Source of the DNA: Pseudonocardia thermophila
Lineage (GTDB): Bacteria > Actinomycetota > Actinomycetes > Mycobacteriales > Pseudonocardiaceae
Assembly (NCBI RefSeq): GCF_900142365.1
Contig: NZ_FRAP01000017.1
Location: 1 to 64,000 of the forward strand
Direction of reading: 5' to 3'
Length of the DNA: 64,000 nt
The notes under the pieces were generated by a model. It ran no database searches and was not told where the DNA came from. It was given only the letters and a program-made list of their open reading frames with translations. Numbering within the stretch: the stretch's first letter is position 1; the number at the start of each line of letters is the position of its first letter. A program made the translations under genes and the position numbers. Positions 40,961 through 49,551 of the stretch are shown in pieces.

Positions 40961-41644
40961 GTGGCCAAGGCTGCAGAGTCTGCGTACGCCGCGATCAGGG
41001 CGGGCATCCTGTCGGGGGAGCTCGCGCGCGGCGAGCGTCTGCGCGAGGAGATCCTGGCGGAGCGGATCGGTGTGTCGCGCACTCCCGTCCGCGAGGCCCT
41101 GCGCCGGCTCAACGCGGAGGGACTGGTCGACTTCGAGCCCAACCGCGGGGCGCGTGTGGCCGCGTGGAGCGAGCGCGAGCTGGAGGACCTCTACGAGGCC
41201 AGGGCGCTGCTCGAGGGGTACGGGGCGCGACTGGCCGCCAGCCGGATCACGGAGGAGGAGCTCGATCACCTCGCCGCGATCGCCAGCCGCATGTCGGCCA
41301 TCGCGGTCACCGACCCGGCGCGCGCCGACGAGATGACGGCGCTCAACGGCGAGTTCCACCGCACGATCGTGAAGGCCTCGCGCAACGCCCAGATCGACTC
41401 CCTGGTGCGCGGGCTGATGGAGCGTCCGCTGATCTACCGCACCTTCCAGCACTACTCGCCGGAGCGGATGAGCGCCAGCCAGCGCCACCACAACGAACTC
41501 GTCGACGCGCTGCGGGCTCGTGACGGCGCGTGGGCCGAGGCGCTCATGCGGGCGCACATCCTGGCCGCACGCTCGACCGTGGTCGAGTCGACGCGCGCGG
41601 CCGAGGACGGCCAGGCCGACGCAGTGCATACAAACATGAGCTGA
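40961..41644 (+). CDS. GntR-family regulator, FCD type
   Basis: A 227-residue regulator. The winged helix (AYAAIRAGILSGELARGERL, AERIGVSRTPVREALRRLNA) spans residues 5-70, and the FCD all-helical effector domain 75-215 carries metal-type residues in LNGEFHRTIVKAS and HHNELVDALRARD. FCD proteins sense carboxylic acids. The GTG at 40961 follows AGGGGAGGG. It lies just after the CoA-lyase gene and just before the second cluster; repeated boxes around it (41625-41830) and between the divergent genes at 28.9 kb make it a likely controller of both. Confidence 0.85.
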   Translation: MAKAAESAYAAIRAGILSGELARGERLREEILAERIGVSRTPVREALRRLNAEGLVDFEPNRGARVAAWSERELEDLYEARALLEGYGARLAASRITEEELDHLAAIASRMSAIAVTDPARADEMTALNGEFHRTIVKASRNAQIDSLVRGLMERPLIYRTFQHYSPERMSASQRHHNELVDALRARDGAWAEALMRAHILAARSTVVESTRAAEDGQADAVHTNMS

Positions 41645-41830
41645 CTGCTGCAACGGCGGAAGCTCTTTCCGTGCTACGGAATCGCTTCGTACGGCGGGGA
41701 CGACCCCGTCGTAGCCCCGCCACGCCTTGGAGCTGCTACAACTTCGTGTGTACAAGTCCCGTCGAGGCAGGCCGTTTCTCGTGAGGTTCGAGCAATTGCA
41801 TCTTGCGCTGACCTCTGATTGCGTACAAAC
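41625..41830. promoter_or_regulatory. Cluster of GntR-like boxes before the VOC gene
   Basis: Three direct copies, TGCATACAAAC (41625-41635), TGTGTACAAGT (41747-41757) and TGCGTACAAAC (41820-41830), and one inverted copy (41685-41695, CTTCGTACGGC) share a TGNRTACRAA core. The same core occurs at 28910 and 28973. The first lies in the last codons of the GntR gene; the last overlaps a plausible -10 for the VOC gene. Confidence 0.5.
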
Positions 41831-41870
41831 TCCGTCCATCGCTCGTGAGACATCGCCGAGGAGCCCGTCC

Positions 41871-42374
41871 ATGCGCATCCCTCAGTCGTTCAACCACGTG
41901 GCCATGCCGACCAACAACACGGCCGAGACCTACCGCTTCTACACGGAGGTGCTGGGCTTCCGGCTCCTGTCGGCCGTCCGGGAGGACGTCGTGCCCTCGA
42001 CCGGCGACAGGACTCCCTTCCTGCACACCTTCTTCGGCCTCGAGGACGGCTCGTGCATGGCGTTCTTCGAGGTCGAGGGCCAGTCCTACGCCGGGCGCGA
42101 CGACGGCGTGCCCTCCTGGATCCGCCACTTCGCGATGAACGTCGACAGCGAGGAGGAGCTGCTCGCCTGGAAGGAGCGCCTCGAGTCGCACGGTGTCGAG
42201 GTGCGAGGCGTGGTCGACCACGAGGGCATCTGGCAGTCGCTGTACTTCTTCGACCCCAACGGGCTGCGTCTGGAGTTCACGTGGCAGCGCCGCCCGCTCA
42301 CCGAGGACGATCACCGCCGCGGGGAGGAGCTCGTCCAGCAGTGGATCGCCGAGCACTCCGACGTCTCGGCCTGA
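41871..42374 (+). CDS. VOC-superfamily protein (glyoxalase/extradiol-dioxygenase fold)
   Basis: A 167-residue vicinal-oxygen-chelate protein with two beta-alpha-beta-beta-beta modules. Module one has FNHVAMPTNNTAETYRFYTE with a possible metal histidine at residue 9; module two has SWIRHFAMNVDSEEEL near 82 and ends in YFFDPNGLRLEFTWQ with a metal glutamate near 137. GAGGAG precedes the ATG at 41871 by 7 bases. Members include lyases, isomerases and extradiol dioxygenases. At the head of an aromatic-type cluster it may open a ring or isomerise a product, but a single-domain VOC is not diagnostic. Confidence 0.78.
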   Translation: MRIPQSFNHVAMPTNNTAETYRFYTEVLGFRLLSAVREDVVPSTGDRTPFLHTFFGLEDGSCMAFFEVEGQSYAGRDDGVPSWIRHFAMNVDSEEELLAWKERLESHGVEVRGVVDHEGIWQSLYFFDPNGLRLEFTWQRRPLTEDDHRRGEELVQQWIAEHSDVSA

Positions 42375-42471
42375 TCCACCGCACCGGCCGCCCCCGCGGC
42401 CCGCAGTCCCCCACGTTCTCGTGCAGAGTCGCACGGTCCCGCAGGGCGGGGCCACAGGAAAGGACGTCAGG

Positions 42472-43659
42472 ATGCTTCGAGGAGGACGCGCTGCTGTCGT
42501 CCTCGCCGCGGCGCTCGCCCTCACGGCGTGCGGCGGCGGCGGGGAGCCGGGCGGCGGAGAGCCCGGTGGCGGTGTCTACCGCATCGGTGTCGTCACCAGC
42601 TCCACCGGGCCGTTCGCGGCCAACCACACGACGATGGTCGCCGGCGCCGAATACGCCGTGAAGGTGCTCAACGAGAACGGCGGCATCAACGGCAACAAGG
42701 TCGAGCTGGTCACCGTCGACGGGCAGAACAACCCCACCAGCCTCGCCACCCTCATCCCGCAGCTGGCGACCCGGGACCAGGTCTACGCGATCGTCGGGCC
42801 CGTCGACAGCGCGGGCTGCGAGATCGCCTGTGCCACGGCCAACAAGCTCGAGGTGCCGATCGTGAGTCCCGGGGCCGGGCGGCCCGGGGTGCTCGCGAAC
42901 TCGCGGCCGTACGGCTTCACGCTGGCTCAGCCGGACGCCGCCAACAGCACCGCTGTGCTCAGCAAGGCCATCCGCGACCTGGGCTTCACGACCGCCGCCA
43001 TCATCACCGACGAGGCCAACGCCACGACGAAGGCGCAGGCCGACCTGTTCACGCAGATCTTCGCCGACACCGGCGTGCAGGTCGTGCAGCGCGCCACCTT
43101 CGCCTCCGGCGACTCGAGCTTCGCCTCGCAGATCACCTCGATCGCCGCCGCGGATCCGGACGTGCTCGCCCTGGCCGCCGGACCCGACGACGCGGGCCGC
43201 ATCGCCCGCGAGGCGCGCAGCCAGAAGCTGCGCGCCACGTTCCTGGGCACCGGGGCCCTGCAGTCCGGTGGTTCCGCCTACGTCGCGGCCGGCGGTGAGG
43301 CGACCGAGGGCACCATCGCCGCGGCTCAGTACGACCCGCACAGCTCGAACCCCGTGGCGGCGCCGCTGCTGGAGAAGGCGCAGGCCGACACCGGTCAGGC
43401 CGACATCCCGCTGAACTTCGCCTACGCCTTCGACGCCGTGAACATGGTCGCGACGCTGATCAAGGAGAAGAACCTCGCCCCCGACGGCACCGACATCGCG
43501 AACGCGCGCCGGCAGATCCAGGAGGGGCTGAACGCGATGGACCGCTACGTCGGGATGGCCGACGTCACGACGTTCGCCGAGGACGGCACGGCGGAGCGTC
43601 CGCAGCTGCGGTCGGTCGTGCAGGGCGGCAAGTTCGTGATCGACAAGTCCGCGAGCTGA
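42472..43659 (+). CDS. ABC transporter substrate-binding lipoprotein (HAAT type), system 2
   Basis: A 395-residue lipoprotein. The signal peptide AVVLAAALALTACGG ends with lipobox LTAC at residue 20, followed by a Gly/Glu/Pro linker. The LivK-type core reads YRIGVVTSSTGPFAANH, KVLNENGGINGNKVELVTVD, and AIVGPVDSAGCEIACATANK. AGGAAAGGA precedes the ATG at 42472. It is not closely similar to the system 1 binding protein and so probably takes a different ligand. It leads a five-gene transporter set. Confidence 0.9.
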   Translation: MLRGGRAAVVLAAALALTACGGGGEPGGGEPGGGVYRIGVVTSSTGPFAANHTTMVAGAEYAVKVLNENGGINGNKVELVTVDGQNNPTSLATLIPQLATRDQVYAIVGPVDSAGCEIACATANKLEVPIVSPGAGRPGVLANSRPYGFTLAQPDAANSTAVLSKAIRDLGFTTAAIITDEANATTKAQADLFTQIFADTGVQVVQRATFASGDSSFASQITSIAAADPDVLALAAGPDDAGRIAREARSQKLRATFLGTGALQSGGSAYVAAGGEATEGTIAAAQYDPHSSNPVAAPLLEKAQADTGQADIPLNFAYAFDAVNMVATLIKEKNLAPDGTDIANARRQIQEGLNAMDRYVGMADVTTFAEDGTAERPQLRSVVQGGKFVIDKSAS

Positions 43660-44534
43660 TGCTCGGTCAGCAGCTGTTCAACGGGGTGTTGCTCGGCGCG
43701 ACGTTCGCCCTCGTCGCGCTGGGCTTCAACCTGGTGGTCGGGGCGATGGACCGGCTGAACTTCGCGCTCGGCGAGACCGCGATGGTGAGCGCGGTGGTCG
43801 GCGCGGTCCTGATGGAGACCGGCCTGCCGTTCGCGGTGGCGTTCCTCGCCGCGATCGCCACCGGAGGGCTGCTCGCCGTGATCGTCTACGTGGCGTCGTT
43901 CCGGTACGTCTCCGACCGCTTCCCGACCGCGTCGATCCTGTCCAGCCTGGGGATGGGTCTGGTGCTCACCGCGGTGGTGGTCAAGGTGTTCGGCAGCGAC
44001 CAGCGCTCGGTGCCCGACGTGCTCGCCGGGGTGGACCTCGATCTCGGGCTGTTCCGCGTCTCCGGCGCCCAGCTGGTGATCATCGTGCTCGCCGCGCTGA
44101 TGACGGTTGGGCTGTACGTGTTCCTCGACCGGACGGTGTGGGGCACCGCCATCCGCGGCGTCTCCGACGATCCGACGATGGTGGCGCTGCTCGGCGTGCC
44201 GGTGCAGCGGGTCATCCTGCTGACGTTCACCCTCTCCGGGGTGCTCGCCGGTGCAGCGGGCCTGCTCACCGGGCTCGCGTACCACTCGGTCAGCCCGTTC
44301 GACGGGTTCACCTCGACCCTCACCGCGCTGATGGTGATCGTGCTCGGCGGGCTGGGCAGCGTGACCGGTGGGGTGATCGCCGCGCTGGTGATCGGGGTCC
44401 TGCAGACGCTCACGGTCGCCTACCTCTCGGCAACTCTGCGGGACCTCATCGTGTTCGTGCTGGTCGGGATCGTGCTGCTGGTACGGCCGCAGGGGCTGTT
44501 CGGGCGCAACGCCGGTGTGCTGGAGCGGGTGTGA
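43659..44534 (+). CDS. LivH-type permease, system 2
   Basis: A 291-residue membrane protein with about eight hydrophobic segments. LivH marks: FNGVLLGATFALVALGFNLVVG at the N-terminus, LNFALGETAMVSAVVGAVLM near residue 29, GVSDDPTMVALLGVPVQRVI near 167, and VLGGLGSVTGGVIAALVIGV near 228. The start overlaps the binding-protein stop by one base (TGATG). Confidence 0.9.
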   Translation: MLGQQLFNGVLLGATFALVALGFNLVVGAMDRLNFALGETAMVSAVVGAVLMETGLPFAVAFLAAIATGGLLAVIVYVASFRYVSDRFPTASILSSLGMGLVLTAVVVKVFGSDQRSVPDVLAGVDLDLGLFRVSGAQLVIIVLAALMTVGLYVFLDRTVWGTAIRGVSDDPTMVALLGVPVQRVILLTFTLSGVLAGAAGLLTGLAYHSVSPFDGFTSTLTALMVIVLGGLGSVTGGVIAALVIGVLQTLTVAYLSATLRDLIVFVLVGIVLLVRPQGLFGRNAGVLERV

Positions 44535-45418
44535 TGTCGCCTTACGCGGAAGCCGTCCTGCTGCAGGTCGGCATCAACGTGCTGCTGGCGCTGGGCTACT
44601 GGATCGCCGTGTCGACGGGCAAGTACTCGTTCGGCCACGCCGCCTTCATGGCCATCGGGGCGTACGCAGCGTCGATGCTCACGCTCAACTTCGCCTGGCC
44701 GCTGCCGGTGGCGATGCTCGTCGCTGCCGTCGTCGCCGCGGTGGCCGGGGCGGTGATCGGCTGGATGGCGCTGCGGCTGTCGCTGCTCTACCTGGCCATC
44801 ATCACCTTCATCTTCGGGCAGCTCGTCGAGCTGCTGTTCGCGCAGTGGGACTACGTCGGCGGCGCGACCGGCATGATCGGGATGACCGGCACCACGCTGA
44901 CCCTCGTGTACAGCTCGATCGCCGTCGTCGTGGTGTACCTGGTGCTGCTCACCCGGTCGAGGCTCGGTCTCGCGTACGCCGCGATCCGCGAGGACGAGCG
45001 CGCGGCCACGGCGTCCGGCCTGCGCATCACCCGCATCGCGGTAGGTGCGTTCGCGGCGTCCGCGGCCGTCACCGGAGTGGCGGGGGCCCTCGCCGCGCAC
45101 CAACTGATGATCATCACGCCGTCGCTGTTCGGGCCGCAGCAGGCCTTGCTGATCATCCTCTACTGCGTGCTCGGCGGAGTGCAGTACTTCTGGGGTGCCG
45201 CCGTCGGCGCGATCGTGCTGAGCGTGCTGCCCATCTGGTTCGAGTGGCTCAACGACTGGTACATGATCGTCTACGGGCTCCTGTTCGTCGTGCTCATGAT
45301 CGTGCGGCCGCAGGGGCTCATCGGACGCTCGGAGCGGTCCGGCGGTGGCCCGCTGCTGCGGCGCCTGCGCCGGGACGGGGCCGTCGCGGTGGAGCGGGAG
45401 CGTGAGCCCGTTGGCTGA
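44534..45418 (+). CDS. LivM-type permease, system 2
   Basis: A 294-residue membrane protein. LivM marks: VSTGKYSFGHAAFMAIGAYA near residue 28, LYLAIITFIFGQLVELLF near 85, AYAAIREDERAATASGLRI near 150, and CVLGGVQYFWGAAVGAIVLS near 217. One-base overlap with LivH. Its C-terminus overlaps the start of the LivG gene. Confidence 0.9.
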   Translation: MSPYAEAVLLQVGINVLLALGYWIAVSTGKYSFGHAAFMAIGAYAASMLTLNFAWPLPVAMLVAAVVAAVAGAVIGWMALRLSLLYLAIITFIFGQLVELLFAQWDYVGGATGMIGMTGTTLTLVYSSIAVVVVYLVLLTRSRLGLAYAAIREDERAATASGLRITRIAVGAFAASAAVTGVAGALAAHQLMIITPSLFGPQQALLIILYCVLGGVQYFWGAAVGAIVLSVLPIWFEWLNDWYMIVYGLLFVVLMIVRPQGLIGRSERSGGGPLLRRLRRDGAVAVEREREPVG

Positions 45419-46160
45419 GCTGTTGCGCGTCACCGCGGTGACGAAGCGCTTCCAGGGGGTCGAGGCACTCGCCGACATCGACCTCGCGGTGCAGGAGGGC
45501 ACCGTCCACGGCGTGGTCGGGCCCAACGGCGCGGGGAAGACCACGCTGCTCAACGTGATGTCGGGCTACGTGCGCCCCGACGCAGGCCGGATCGAGCTCG
45601 CCGGGCGCGACATCACCCGGCTCACCCCGCAGCTCCGCGTCCCGCTCGGCCTGGTGCGAACGTTCCAGAACATCCGGCTCTACGGGGGACTGACGGTCCT
45701 GGAGAACGTCCTGCTCGGGCAGCACACCCGCGCGCGCACCGGTCTCCGGTCGCTGTGGCCGTTCCCCACACCGCAGGAGCGAGCCCTGCGGGCCGAGGCC
45801 GAGGCCGCCCTCGAGCTGTTCGAGTTGGCTCCCTACCGGTCACGCCGGGCGGCTGAACTGCCGTACGGGCTGCAGAAGCAGCTGGAGATGGCGCGCGCCA
45901 TGGCGGCCCGCCCGCGGGTGCTGCTGCTCGACGAGCCGGCCGCCGGCATGACCACCGACGGGCGGCACGCGCTCGTCGAGCGTCTGCACGAGCTGCGCGG
46001 GCAGGGCCTGACCATCGTCGTGGTCGAGCACGACATGGACGTGATCGCCAAGGTCTGCGACCACGTCACGGTGCTCAACTTCGGCCGCACGCTGACCGAG
46101 GGACCGCCCGCCGTCGTGCTGGCGGGCGACGAGGTGAGGACGGCTTACCTTGGTACCTGA
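45402..46160 (+). CDS. LivG-type ABC ATPase, system 2
   Basis: A 252-residue ATPase with Walker A GPNGAGKTTLL near residue 45, RTFQNIRLYGGLTVLENV near 87, degenerate signature LPYGLQKQLEMARAMA near 152, Walker B RVLLLDEPAAGMT near 172 and H-loop VVVEHDMDVI near 205. The GTG at 45402 is preferred because GGAGCGGGA precedes it and homology follows closely; it overlaps LivM by 17 bases. A TTG at 45411 is a less likely start. Confidence 0.9.
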   Translation: MSPLAELLRVTAVTKRFQGVEALADIDLAVQEGTVHGVVGPNGAGKTTLLNVMSGYVRPDAGRIELAGRDITRLTPQLRVPLGLVRTFQNIRLYGGLTVLENVLLGQHTRARTGLRSLWPFPTPQERALRAEAEAALELFELAPYRSRRAAELPYGLQKQLEMARAMAARPRVLLLDEPAAGMTTDGRHALVERLHELRGQGLTIVVVEHDMDVIAKVCDHVTVLNFGRTLTEGPPAVVLAGDEVRTAYLGT

Positions 46161-46173
46161 GCAGGGACACGAG

Positions 46174-46887
46174 GTGCTCCGCGTCGACGGCCTGCGGGCC
46201 GGCTACGGACGCATCACCGGCGTCGACGACGTGAGCCTGGTCGTGCGGCCCGGCGAGCTGGTGGCGATGCTCGGGCCCAACGGTGCGGGCAAGAGCACCG
46301 TGCTGCGTGCGCTGTCCGGCATGATCACGCCCTGGGCCGGCAAGGTCCTGCTCGACGGCCGCGACGTCACCGGCATGCGCAGCGACCTGCTCGTGCGGGC
46401 CGGCATGGTGCACGTGGTCGAGGGCCGCCGGGTGCTGCCGCGGCTGACCGTCGAGGAGAACCTGCGGCTGGGTGCGTTCACCCGCCGCGCGGCCGAGGCC
46501 GCCACCGCGATGGAGGAGGTGCTGACCCGTTTCCCGCGGCTCGCCGACCGGCGCACGCAGAAGGCGGGCACCCTCTCCGGCGGCGAGCAGCAGATGCTCG
46601 TGATCGGCCGTGCCCTGATGGCCCGCCCACGGCTGCTGCTGCTCGACGAGCCGTCGCTCGGCCTGTCGCCGCTGCTCGTCTCGGAGGTGTTCGAGCTGAT
46701 CAGGGGGCTCGCCGCGGAGGGGCAGACCGTGCTGCTCGTGGAGCAGAACGTGGTGCAGGGCCTGCGCGTCGCCGACCGCGGCTACGTGCTGGCAGCCGGC
46801 CGCGTGACCGGGGAGGGCAGCGCTGCGGAGCTGCTCGCCGACACCGCACTCGTCCGCAGCTACCTGGGATCGGAGGGGAGCTCGTGA
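46174..46887 (+). CDS. LivF-type ABC ATPase, system 2
   Basis: A 237-residue ATPase: Walker A GPNGAGKSTVL near residue 35, VHVVEGRRVLPRLTVEENL near 84, signature LSGGEQQMLVIGRALM near 136, Walker B RLLLLDEPSLGLSP near 155. The GTG at 46174 has AGGGA 7 bases before it and gives the usual LivF N-terminus (LRVDGLRAGYG); a TTG at 46150 would add eight unlike residues. GTGA overlap couples it to the following SDR. Confidence 0.9.
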   Translation: MLRVDGLRAGYGRITGVDDVSLVVRPGELVAMLGPNGAGKSTVLRALSGMITPWAGKVLLDGRDVTGMRSDLLVRAGMVHVVEGRRVLPRLTVEENLRLGAFTRRAAEAATAMEEVLTRFPRLADRRTQKAGTLSGGEQQMLVIGRALMARPRLLLLDEPSLGLSPLLVSEVFELIRGLAAEGQTVLLVEQNVVQGLRVADRGYVLAAGRVTGEGSAAELLADTALVRSYLGSEGSS

Positions 46888-47660
46888 CCACGACCGTCGT
46901 GCGCGACCGGTTCGTCGGCAAGTCGGTGATCGTCACCGGTGCCGCGTCGGGCATCGGGCGGGAGACCGCGCGGCGGTTCGCCCGCGAGGGCGCTCGCGTC
47001 ACCGTGGCCGACATCGACGAGCGGGGCGGCGCGGAGACCGTCGCGCTCATCGAGGCGGAGGGCGGCACCGCCCGGTTCGCCGCTACCGACGTCACCGATC
47101 CCGACGCCGTGCAGGCGATGGTCGACGGCGCCGTCGCCGCGTACGGCCGGCTGCACGTGCTGCACAACAACGCCTACTGGGCGCCGCTGGGCCGCTCGGT
47201 GGTCGACACGTCGATGCAGGAGTGGGACCGCGCCATCGCCACGACGCTGACCAGCGTGTTCCTCGGCTGCAAGGCGGCCATCCCGCACATGGTGGAAGCC
47301 GGTGGCGGCACGATCGTCAACACCGCGTCGACGTCGGGGCTCGCGGCCACGCCGACCTTCGCGGCCTACATCGCGGCCAAGGGCGGCGTGGTGGCGCTGA
47401 CCCGCTCGGTGGCCTTCGACTTCGGCCGCCAGGGCATCCGCTGCAACGCCGTCGCACCCGGACTGATCAAGGGCACGGCCGCCACCGAACCGGTGTTCGC
47501 CGATCCGGAACGGCTCGCGTTCCTCAACAGCAAGCTGGTGATGGGACGGCCCGGCGAGCCCACCGACATCGCCAACGCCGTGCTCTTCCTCGCCAGCGAC
47601 GAGTCGGCGTTCATGACCGGCCAGACGATGGTCGTCGACGGCGGCCGGCTCATCTCCTGA
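46884..47660 (+). CDS. SDR-family dehydrogenase
   Basis: A 258-residue classical SDR: cofactor loop VTGAASGIGRETARRF near residue 16, HNNAYW in place of the usual NNAG near 92, serine in NTASTSG near 146, and YIAAKGG near 159. The aspartate after strand 2 (VADIDERGG) indicates NAD. The HNNAYW variant of the NNAG motif is unusual but it remains a complete enzyme. Overlaps LivF; 23 bases before the hydrolase gene. Likely oxidises an alcohol or dihydrodiol of the cluster's substrate. Confidence 0.87.
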   Translation: MTTTVVRDRFVGKSVIVTGAASGIGRETARRFAREGARVTVADIDERGGAETVALIEAEGGTARFAATDVTDPDAVQAMVDGAVAAYGRLHVLHNNAYWAPLGRSVVDTSMQEWDRAIATTLTSVFLGCKAAIPHMVEAGGGTIVNTASTSGLAATPTFAAYIAAKGGVVALTRSVAFDFGRQGIRCNAVAPGLIKGTAATEPVFADPERLAFLNSKLVMGRPGEPTDIANAVLFLASDESAFMTGQTMVVDGGRLIS

Positions 47661-47683
47661 CCCTGGATTGGAGACCAACGACC

Positions 47684-48817
47684 GTGGTGGAACTGCTCGG
47701 CATCCCGATGATCGCGAGCGCGAGCATCGACGTCTACTCCGGTGTCTCGCGCATCGCCGGCAAGGTCTGGGGCTCCCTGCACCGCGCGCCGGGGGGCTCG
47801 AAGACCGTCGTCGCCGTCGTGCACCCGAGCTCGAACTTCCTCGGCCACTACCTGCTGCCGCACCTGGCCGAGCGCGGCATCGACGCGGTCGGGCTCAACA
47901 CCCGCTACATCGGCAACGACAGCACGCTGCTCATGGAGAACTGCGTGCTGGACATCGGCTCCGCCGTGCGGTTCCTGCGCGAACGCGGCTACGAGAAGAT
48001 CGTGCTCGGCGGCAACTCCGGCGGTGGCGGACTCACCGCGCTCTACCAGAGCCAGGCCGAATCGCCCACGATCACCAGCACCCCGGCCGGCGACCCGCCC
48101 GACCTGACGAAGGCCGATCTCCCACCCGCCGACGGGTTGCTGCAGCTGATGGCGCACCCGGGGCGCGCGATCGTCTACACGGAATGGCTCGACCCGGCGA
48201 TCGTCGACGAGCACGATCCGCTGCGCCGCGATCCCGAACTCGACCTGTTCGACCCGCGGAACGGTCCGCCGTTCTCGGCTGAGTTCCTGCAGCGCTACCG
48301 GGAGGCTCAGCTCGCCCGCAACCGGCGCATCACCGCGTGGGTGCGTGATCAGCTCGCCGCGCTCGCGAAGGACCCAGACGGCGTGCAGGACCTGCCCTTC
48401 GTGGTGCACGGCACGACCGCCGACCCGCGGTTCGTCGACGTCACCATCGATCCGTCCGACCGGGTCGCCGGCACCATGTGGGGCCCGGCGAAGCAGGCCA
48501 ACATGATCCCCGCCGGGCTGGGTCACCACACCAGCCTGCGCTCCTGGCTGAGCCAGTGGAGCATCGACGACTCGAACTGCGACGGCCCGTACCACCTGGG
48601 TCGCACATCGGTTCCGACGATGGTCATGTACGGCACCGCCGACCAGGTCTGCTTCCCGGCGCACGCCCGCGCCATCTACGACGCGGTGCCGCACGACCGC
48701 AAGGAGCTGGTCGCCGTCGAGGGTGGGTCGCACTACCTGCAGGGTCAGCCCGAGCTGGTCGCCTGGGTGGCGGATCGCGTCGTCACCTGGCTCGAGCAGA
48801 ACGACCTGCGCCGATGA
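47684..48817 (+). CDS. Alpha/beta-hydrolase
   Basis: A 377-residue hydrolase. The nucleophile elbow is VLGGNSGGGGLTALY near residue 110, the acid in VMYGTADQVCF near 318, and the histidine in VEGGSHYLQG near 350, completing a Ser-Asp-His triad. A long insertion (residues about 135-290) forms a large cap, consistent with an ester or C-C bond hydrolase of a bulky substrate. GTG 47684 or 47687 may start; TTGGAG is upstream. No signal peptide. In RHA1-like phthalate clusters an ester hydrolase accompanies the ABC importer, a comparison that fits but does not prove this. Confidence 0.8.
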   Translation: MVELLGIPMIASASIDVYSGVSRIAGKVWGSLHRAPGGSKTVVAVVHPSSNFLGHYLLPHLAERGIDAVGLNTRYIGNDSTLLMENCVLDIGSAVRFLRERGYEKIVLGGNSGGGGLTALYQSQAESPTITSTPAGDPPDLTKADLPPADGLLQLMAHPGRAIVYTEWLDPAIVDEHDPLRRDPELDLFDPRNGPPFSAEFLQRYREAQLARNRRITAWVRDQLAALAKDPDGVQDLPFVVHGTTADPRFVDVTIDPSDRVAGTMWGPAKQANMIPAGLGHHTSLRSWLSQWSIDDSNCDGPYHLGRTSVPTMVMYGTADQVCFPAHARAIYDAVPHDRKELVAVEGGSHYLQGQPELVAWVADRVVTWLEQNDLRR

Positions 48818-49551
48818 TGCTGCACCCGGACTTCGCCGACGTGCCCTGCACCCCGGGCGAGATGCACATCACCGGTCGGCACGATGCGTTCGACTTGATC
48901 AACCTCGTCGCCTTCGGGGGTGCTGCGGACCGGCCCACGCACGTGCCGGCGCAGCTGGGCGACCTCGGCCCGGCCGTGATCTGGGAGTCCACCGGGGCGG
49001 CCGACCAGTTGCCCTTCTGGAACACCAACCACGACGGTGACGCGTACCTCTACCTCGTGCACGGCAGCGTCCGCGTCGAGTTCAAGGAGACCGAGGGCGA
49101 ACGGCGCTACGGCCACTACCTGGCCAGGACCGGCGATCTCTTCCGGCTCCCAGCGGGGATCGCGCACCGCACGTTCTCCGGTGACGGGCGGCGGCGCATC
49201 ACGCTGGAGGTGCTGCCCCGCAACCCGTTCTGGGCCGATCTGGGCGCGCACCCCGTCGAGCCCGATCCCAGCGGACGGGTGGGCGGCTTCACCTTCACGG
49301 CGGAGGGCGAGCACATCGTGGTCACCACGCCGGCCGGGCGCCTGCCGCACCCGCGGGAGATGTTCCTGAGGGCCGCCCGGGCGCTCGTCGCCTACGAGAT
49401 GCACCTCGGCACGAACGAGCTCGACGGCGGCCTCGTCGTTCACGACCTGGGCGAGGAGGTCGAGCTGAAGGCCGGCGGGTACGTGGAACGGCTGCCGCGC
49501 CGCGACGTGCTCGCGGTGTTCGCCGGACTGCCGCAGCTCGGCACCCGATGA
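48814..49551 (+). CDS. Cupin-fold protein, possible ring-cleavage dioxygenase
   Basis: A 245-residue cupin. The first cupin has NHDGDAYLYLVHGSVRVEFKE near residue 69 and GDLFRLPAGIAHRTFSGDG near 107, giving Asp/Glu and His ligands close to those of homogentisate or hydroxyanthranilate dioxygenases. The C-terminal half (residues 150-245) is beta-rich but metal ligands are not evident. ATG overlaps the hydrolase stop, and the following Rieske alpha gene overlaps it. It may cleave the ring product of this cluster, or be a sensor or isomerase. Confidence 0.65.
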   Translation: MMLHPDFADVPCTPGEMHITGRHDAFDLINLVAFGGAADRPTHVPAQLGDLGPAVIWESTGAADQLPFWNTNHDGDAYLYLVHGSVRVEFKETEGERRYGHYLARTGDLFRLPAGIAHRTFSGDGRRRITLEVLPRNPFWADLGAHPVEPDPSGRVGGFTFTAEGEHIVVTTPAGRLPHPREMFLRAARALVAYEMHLGTNELDGGLVVHDLGEEVELKAGGYVERLPRRDVLAVFAGLPQLGTR

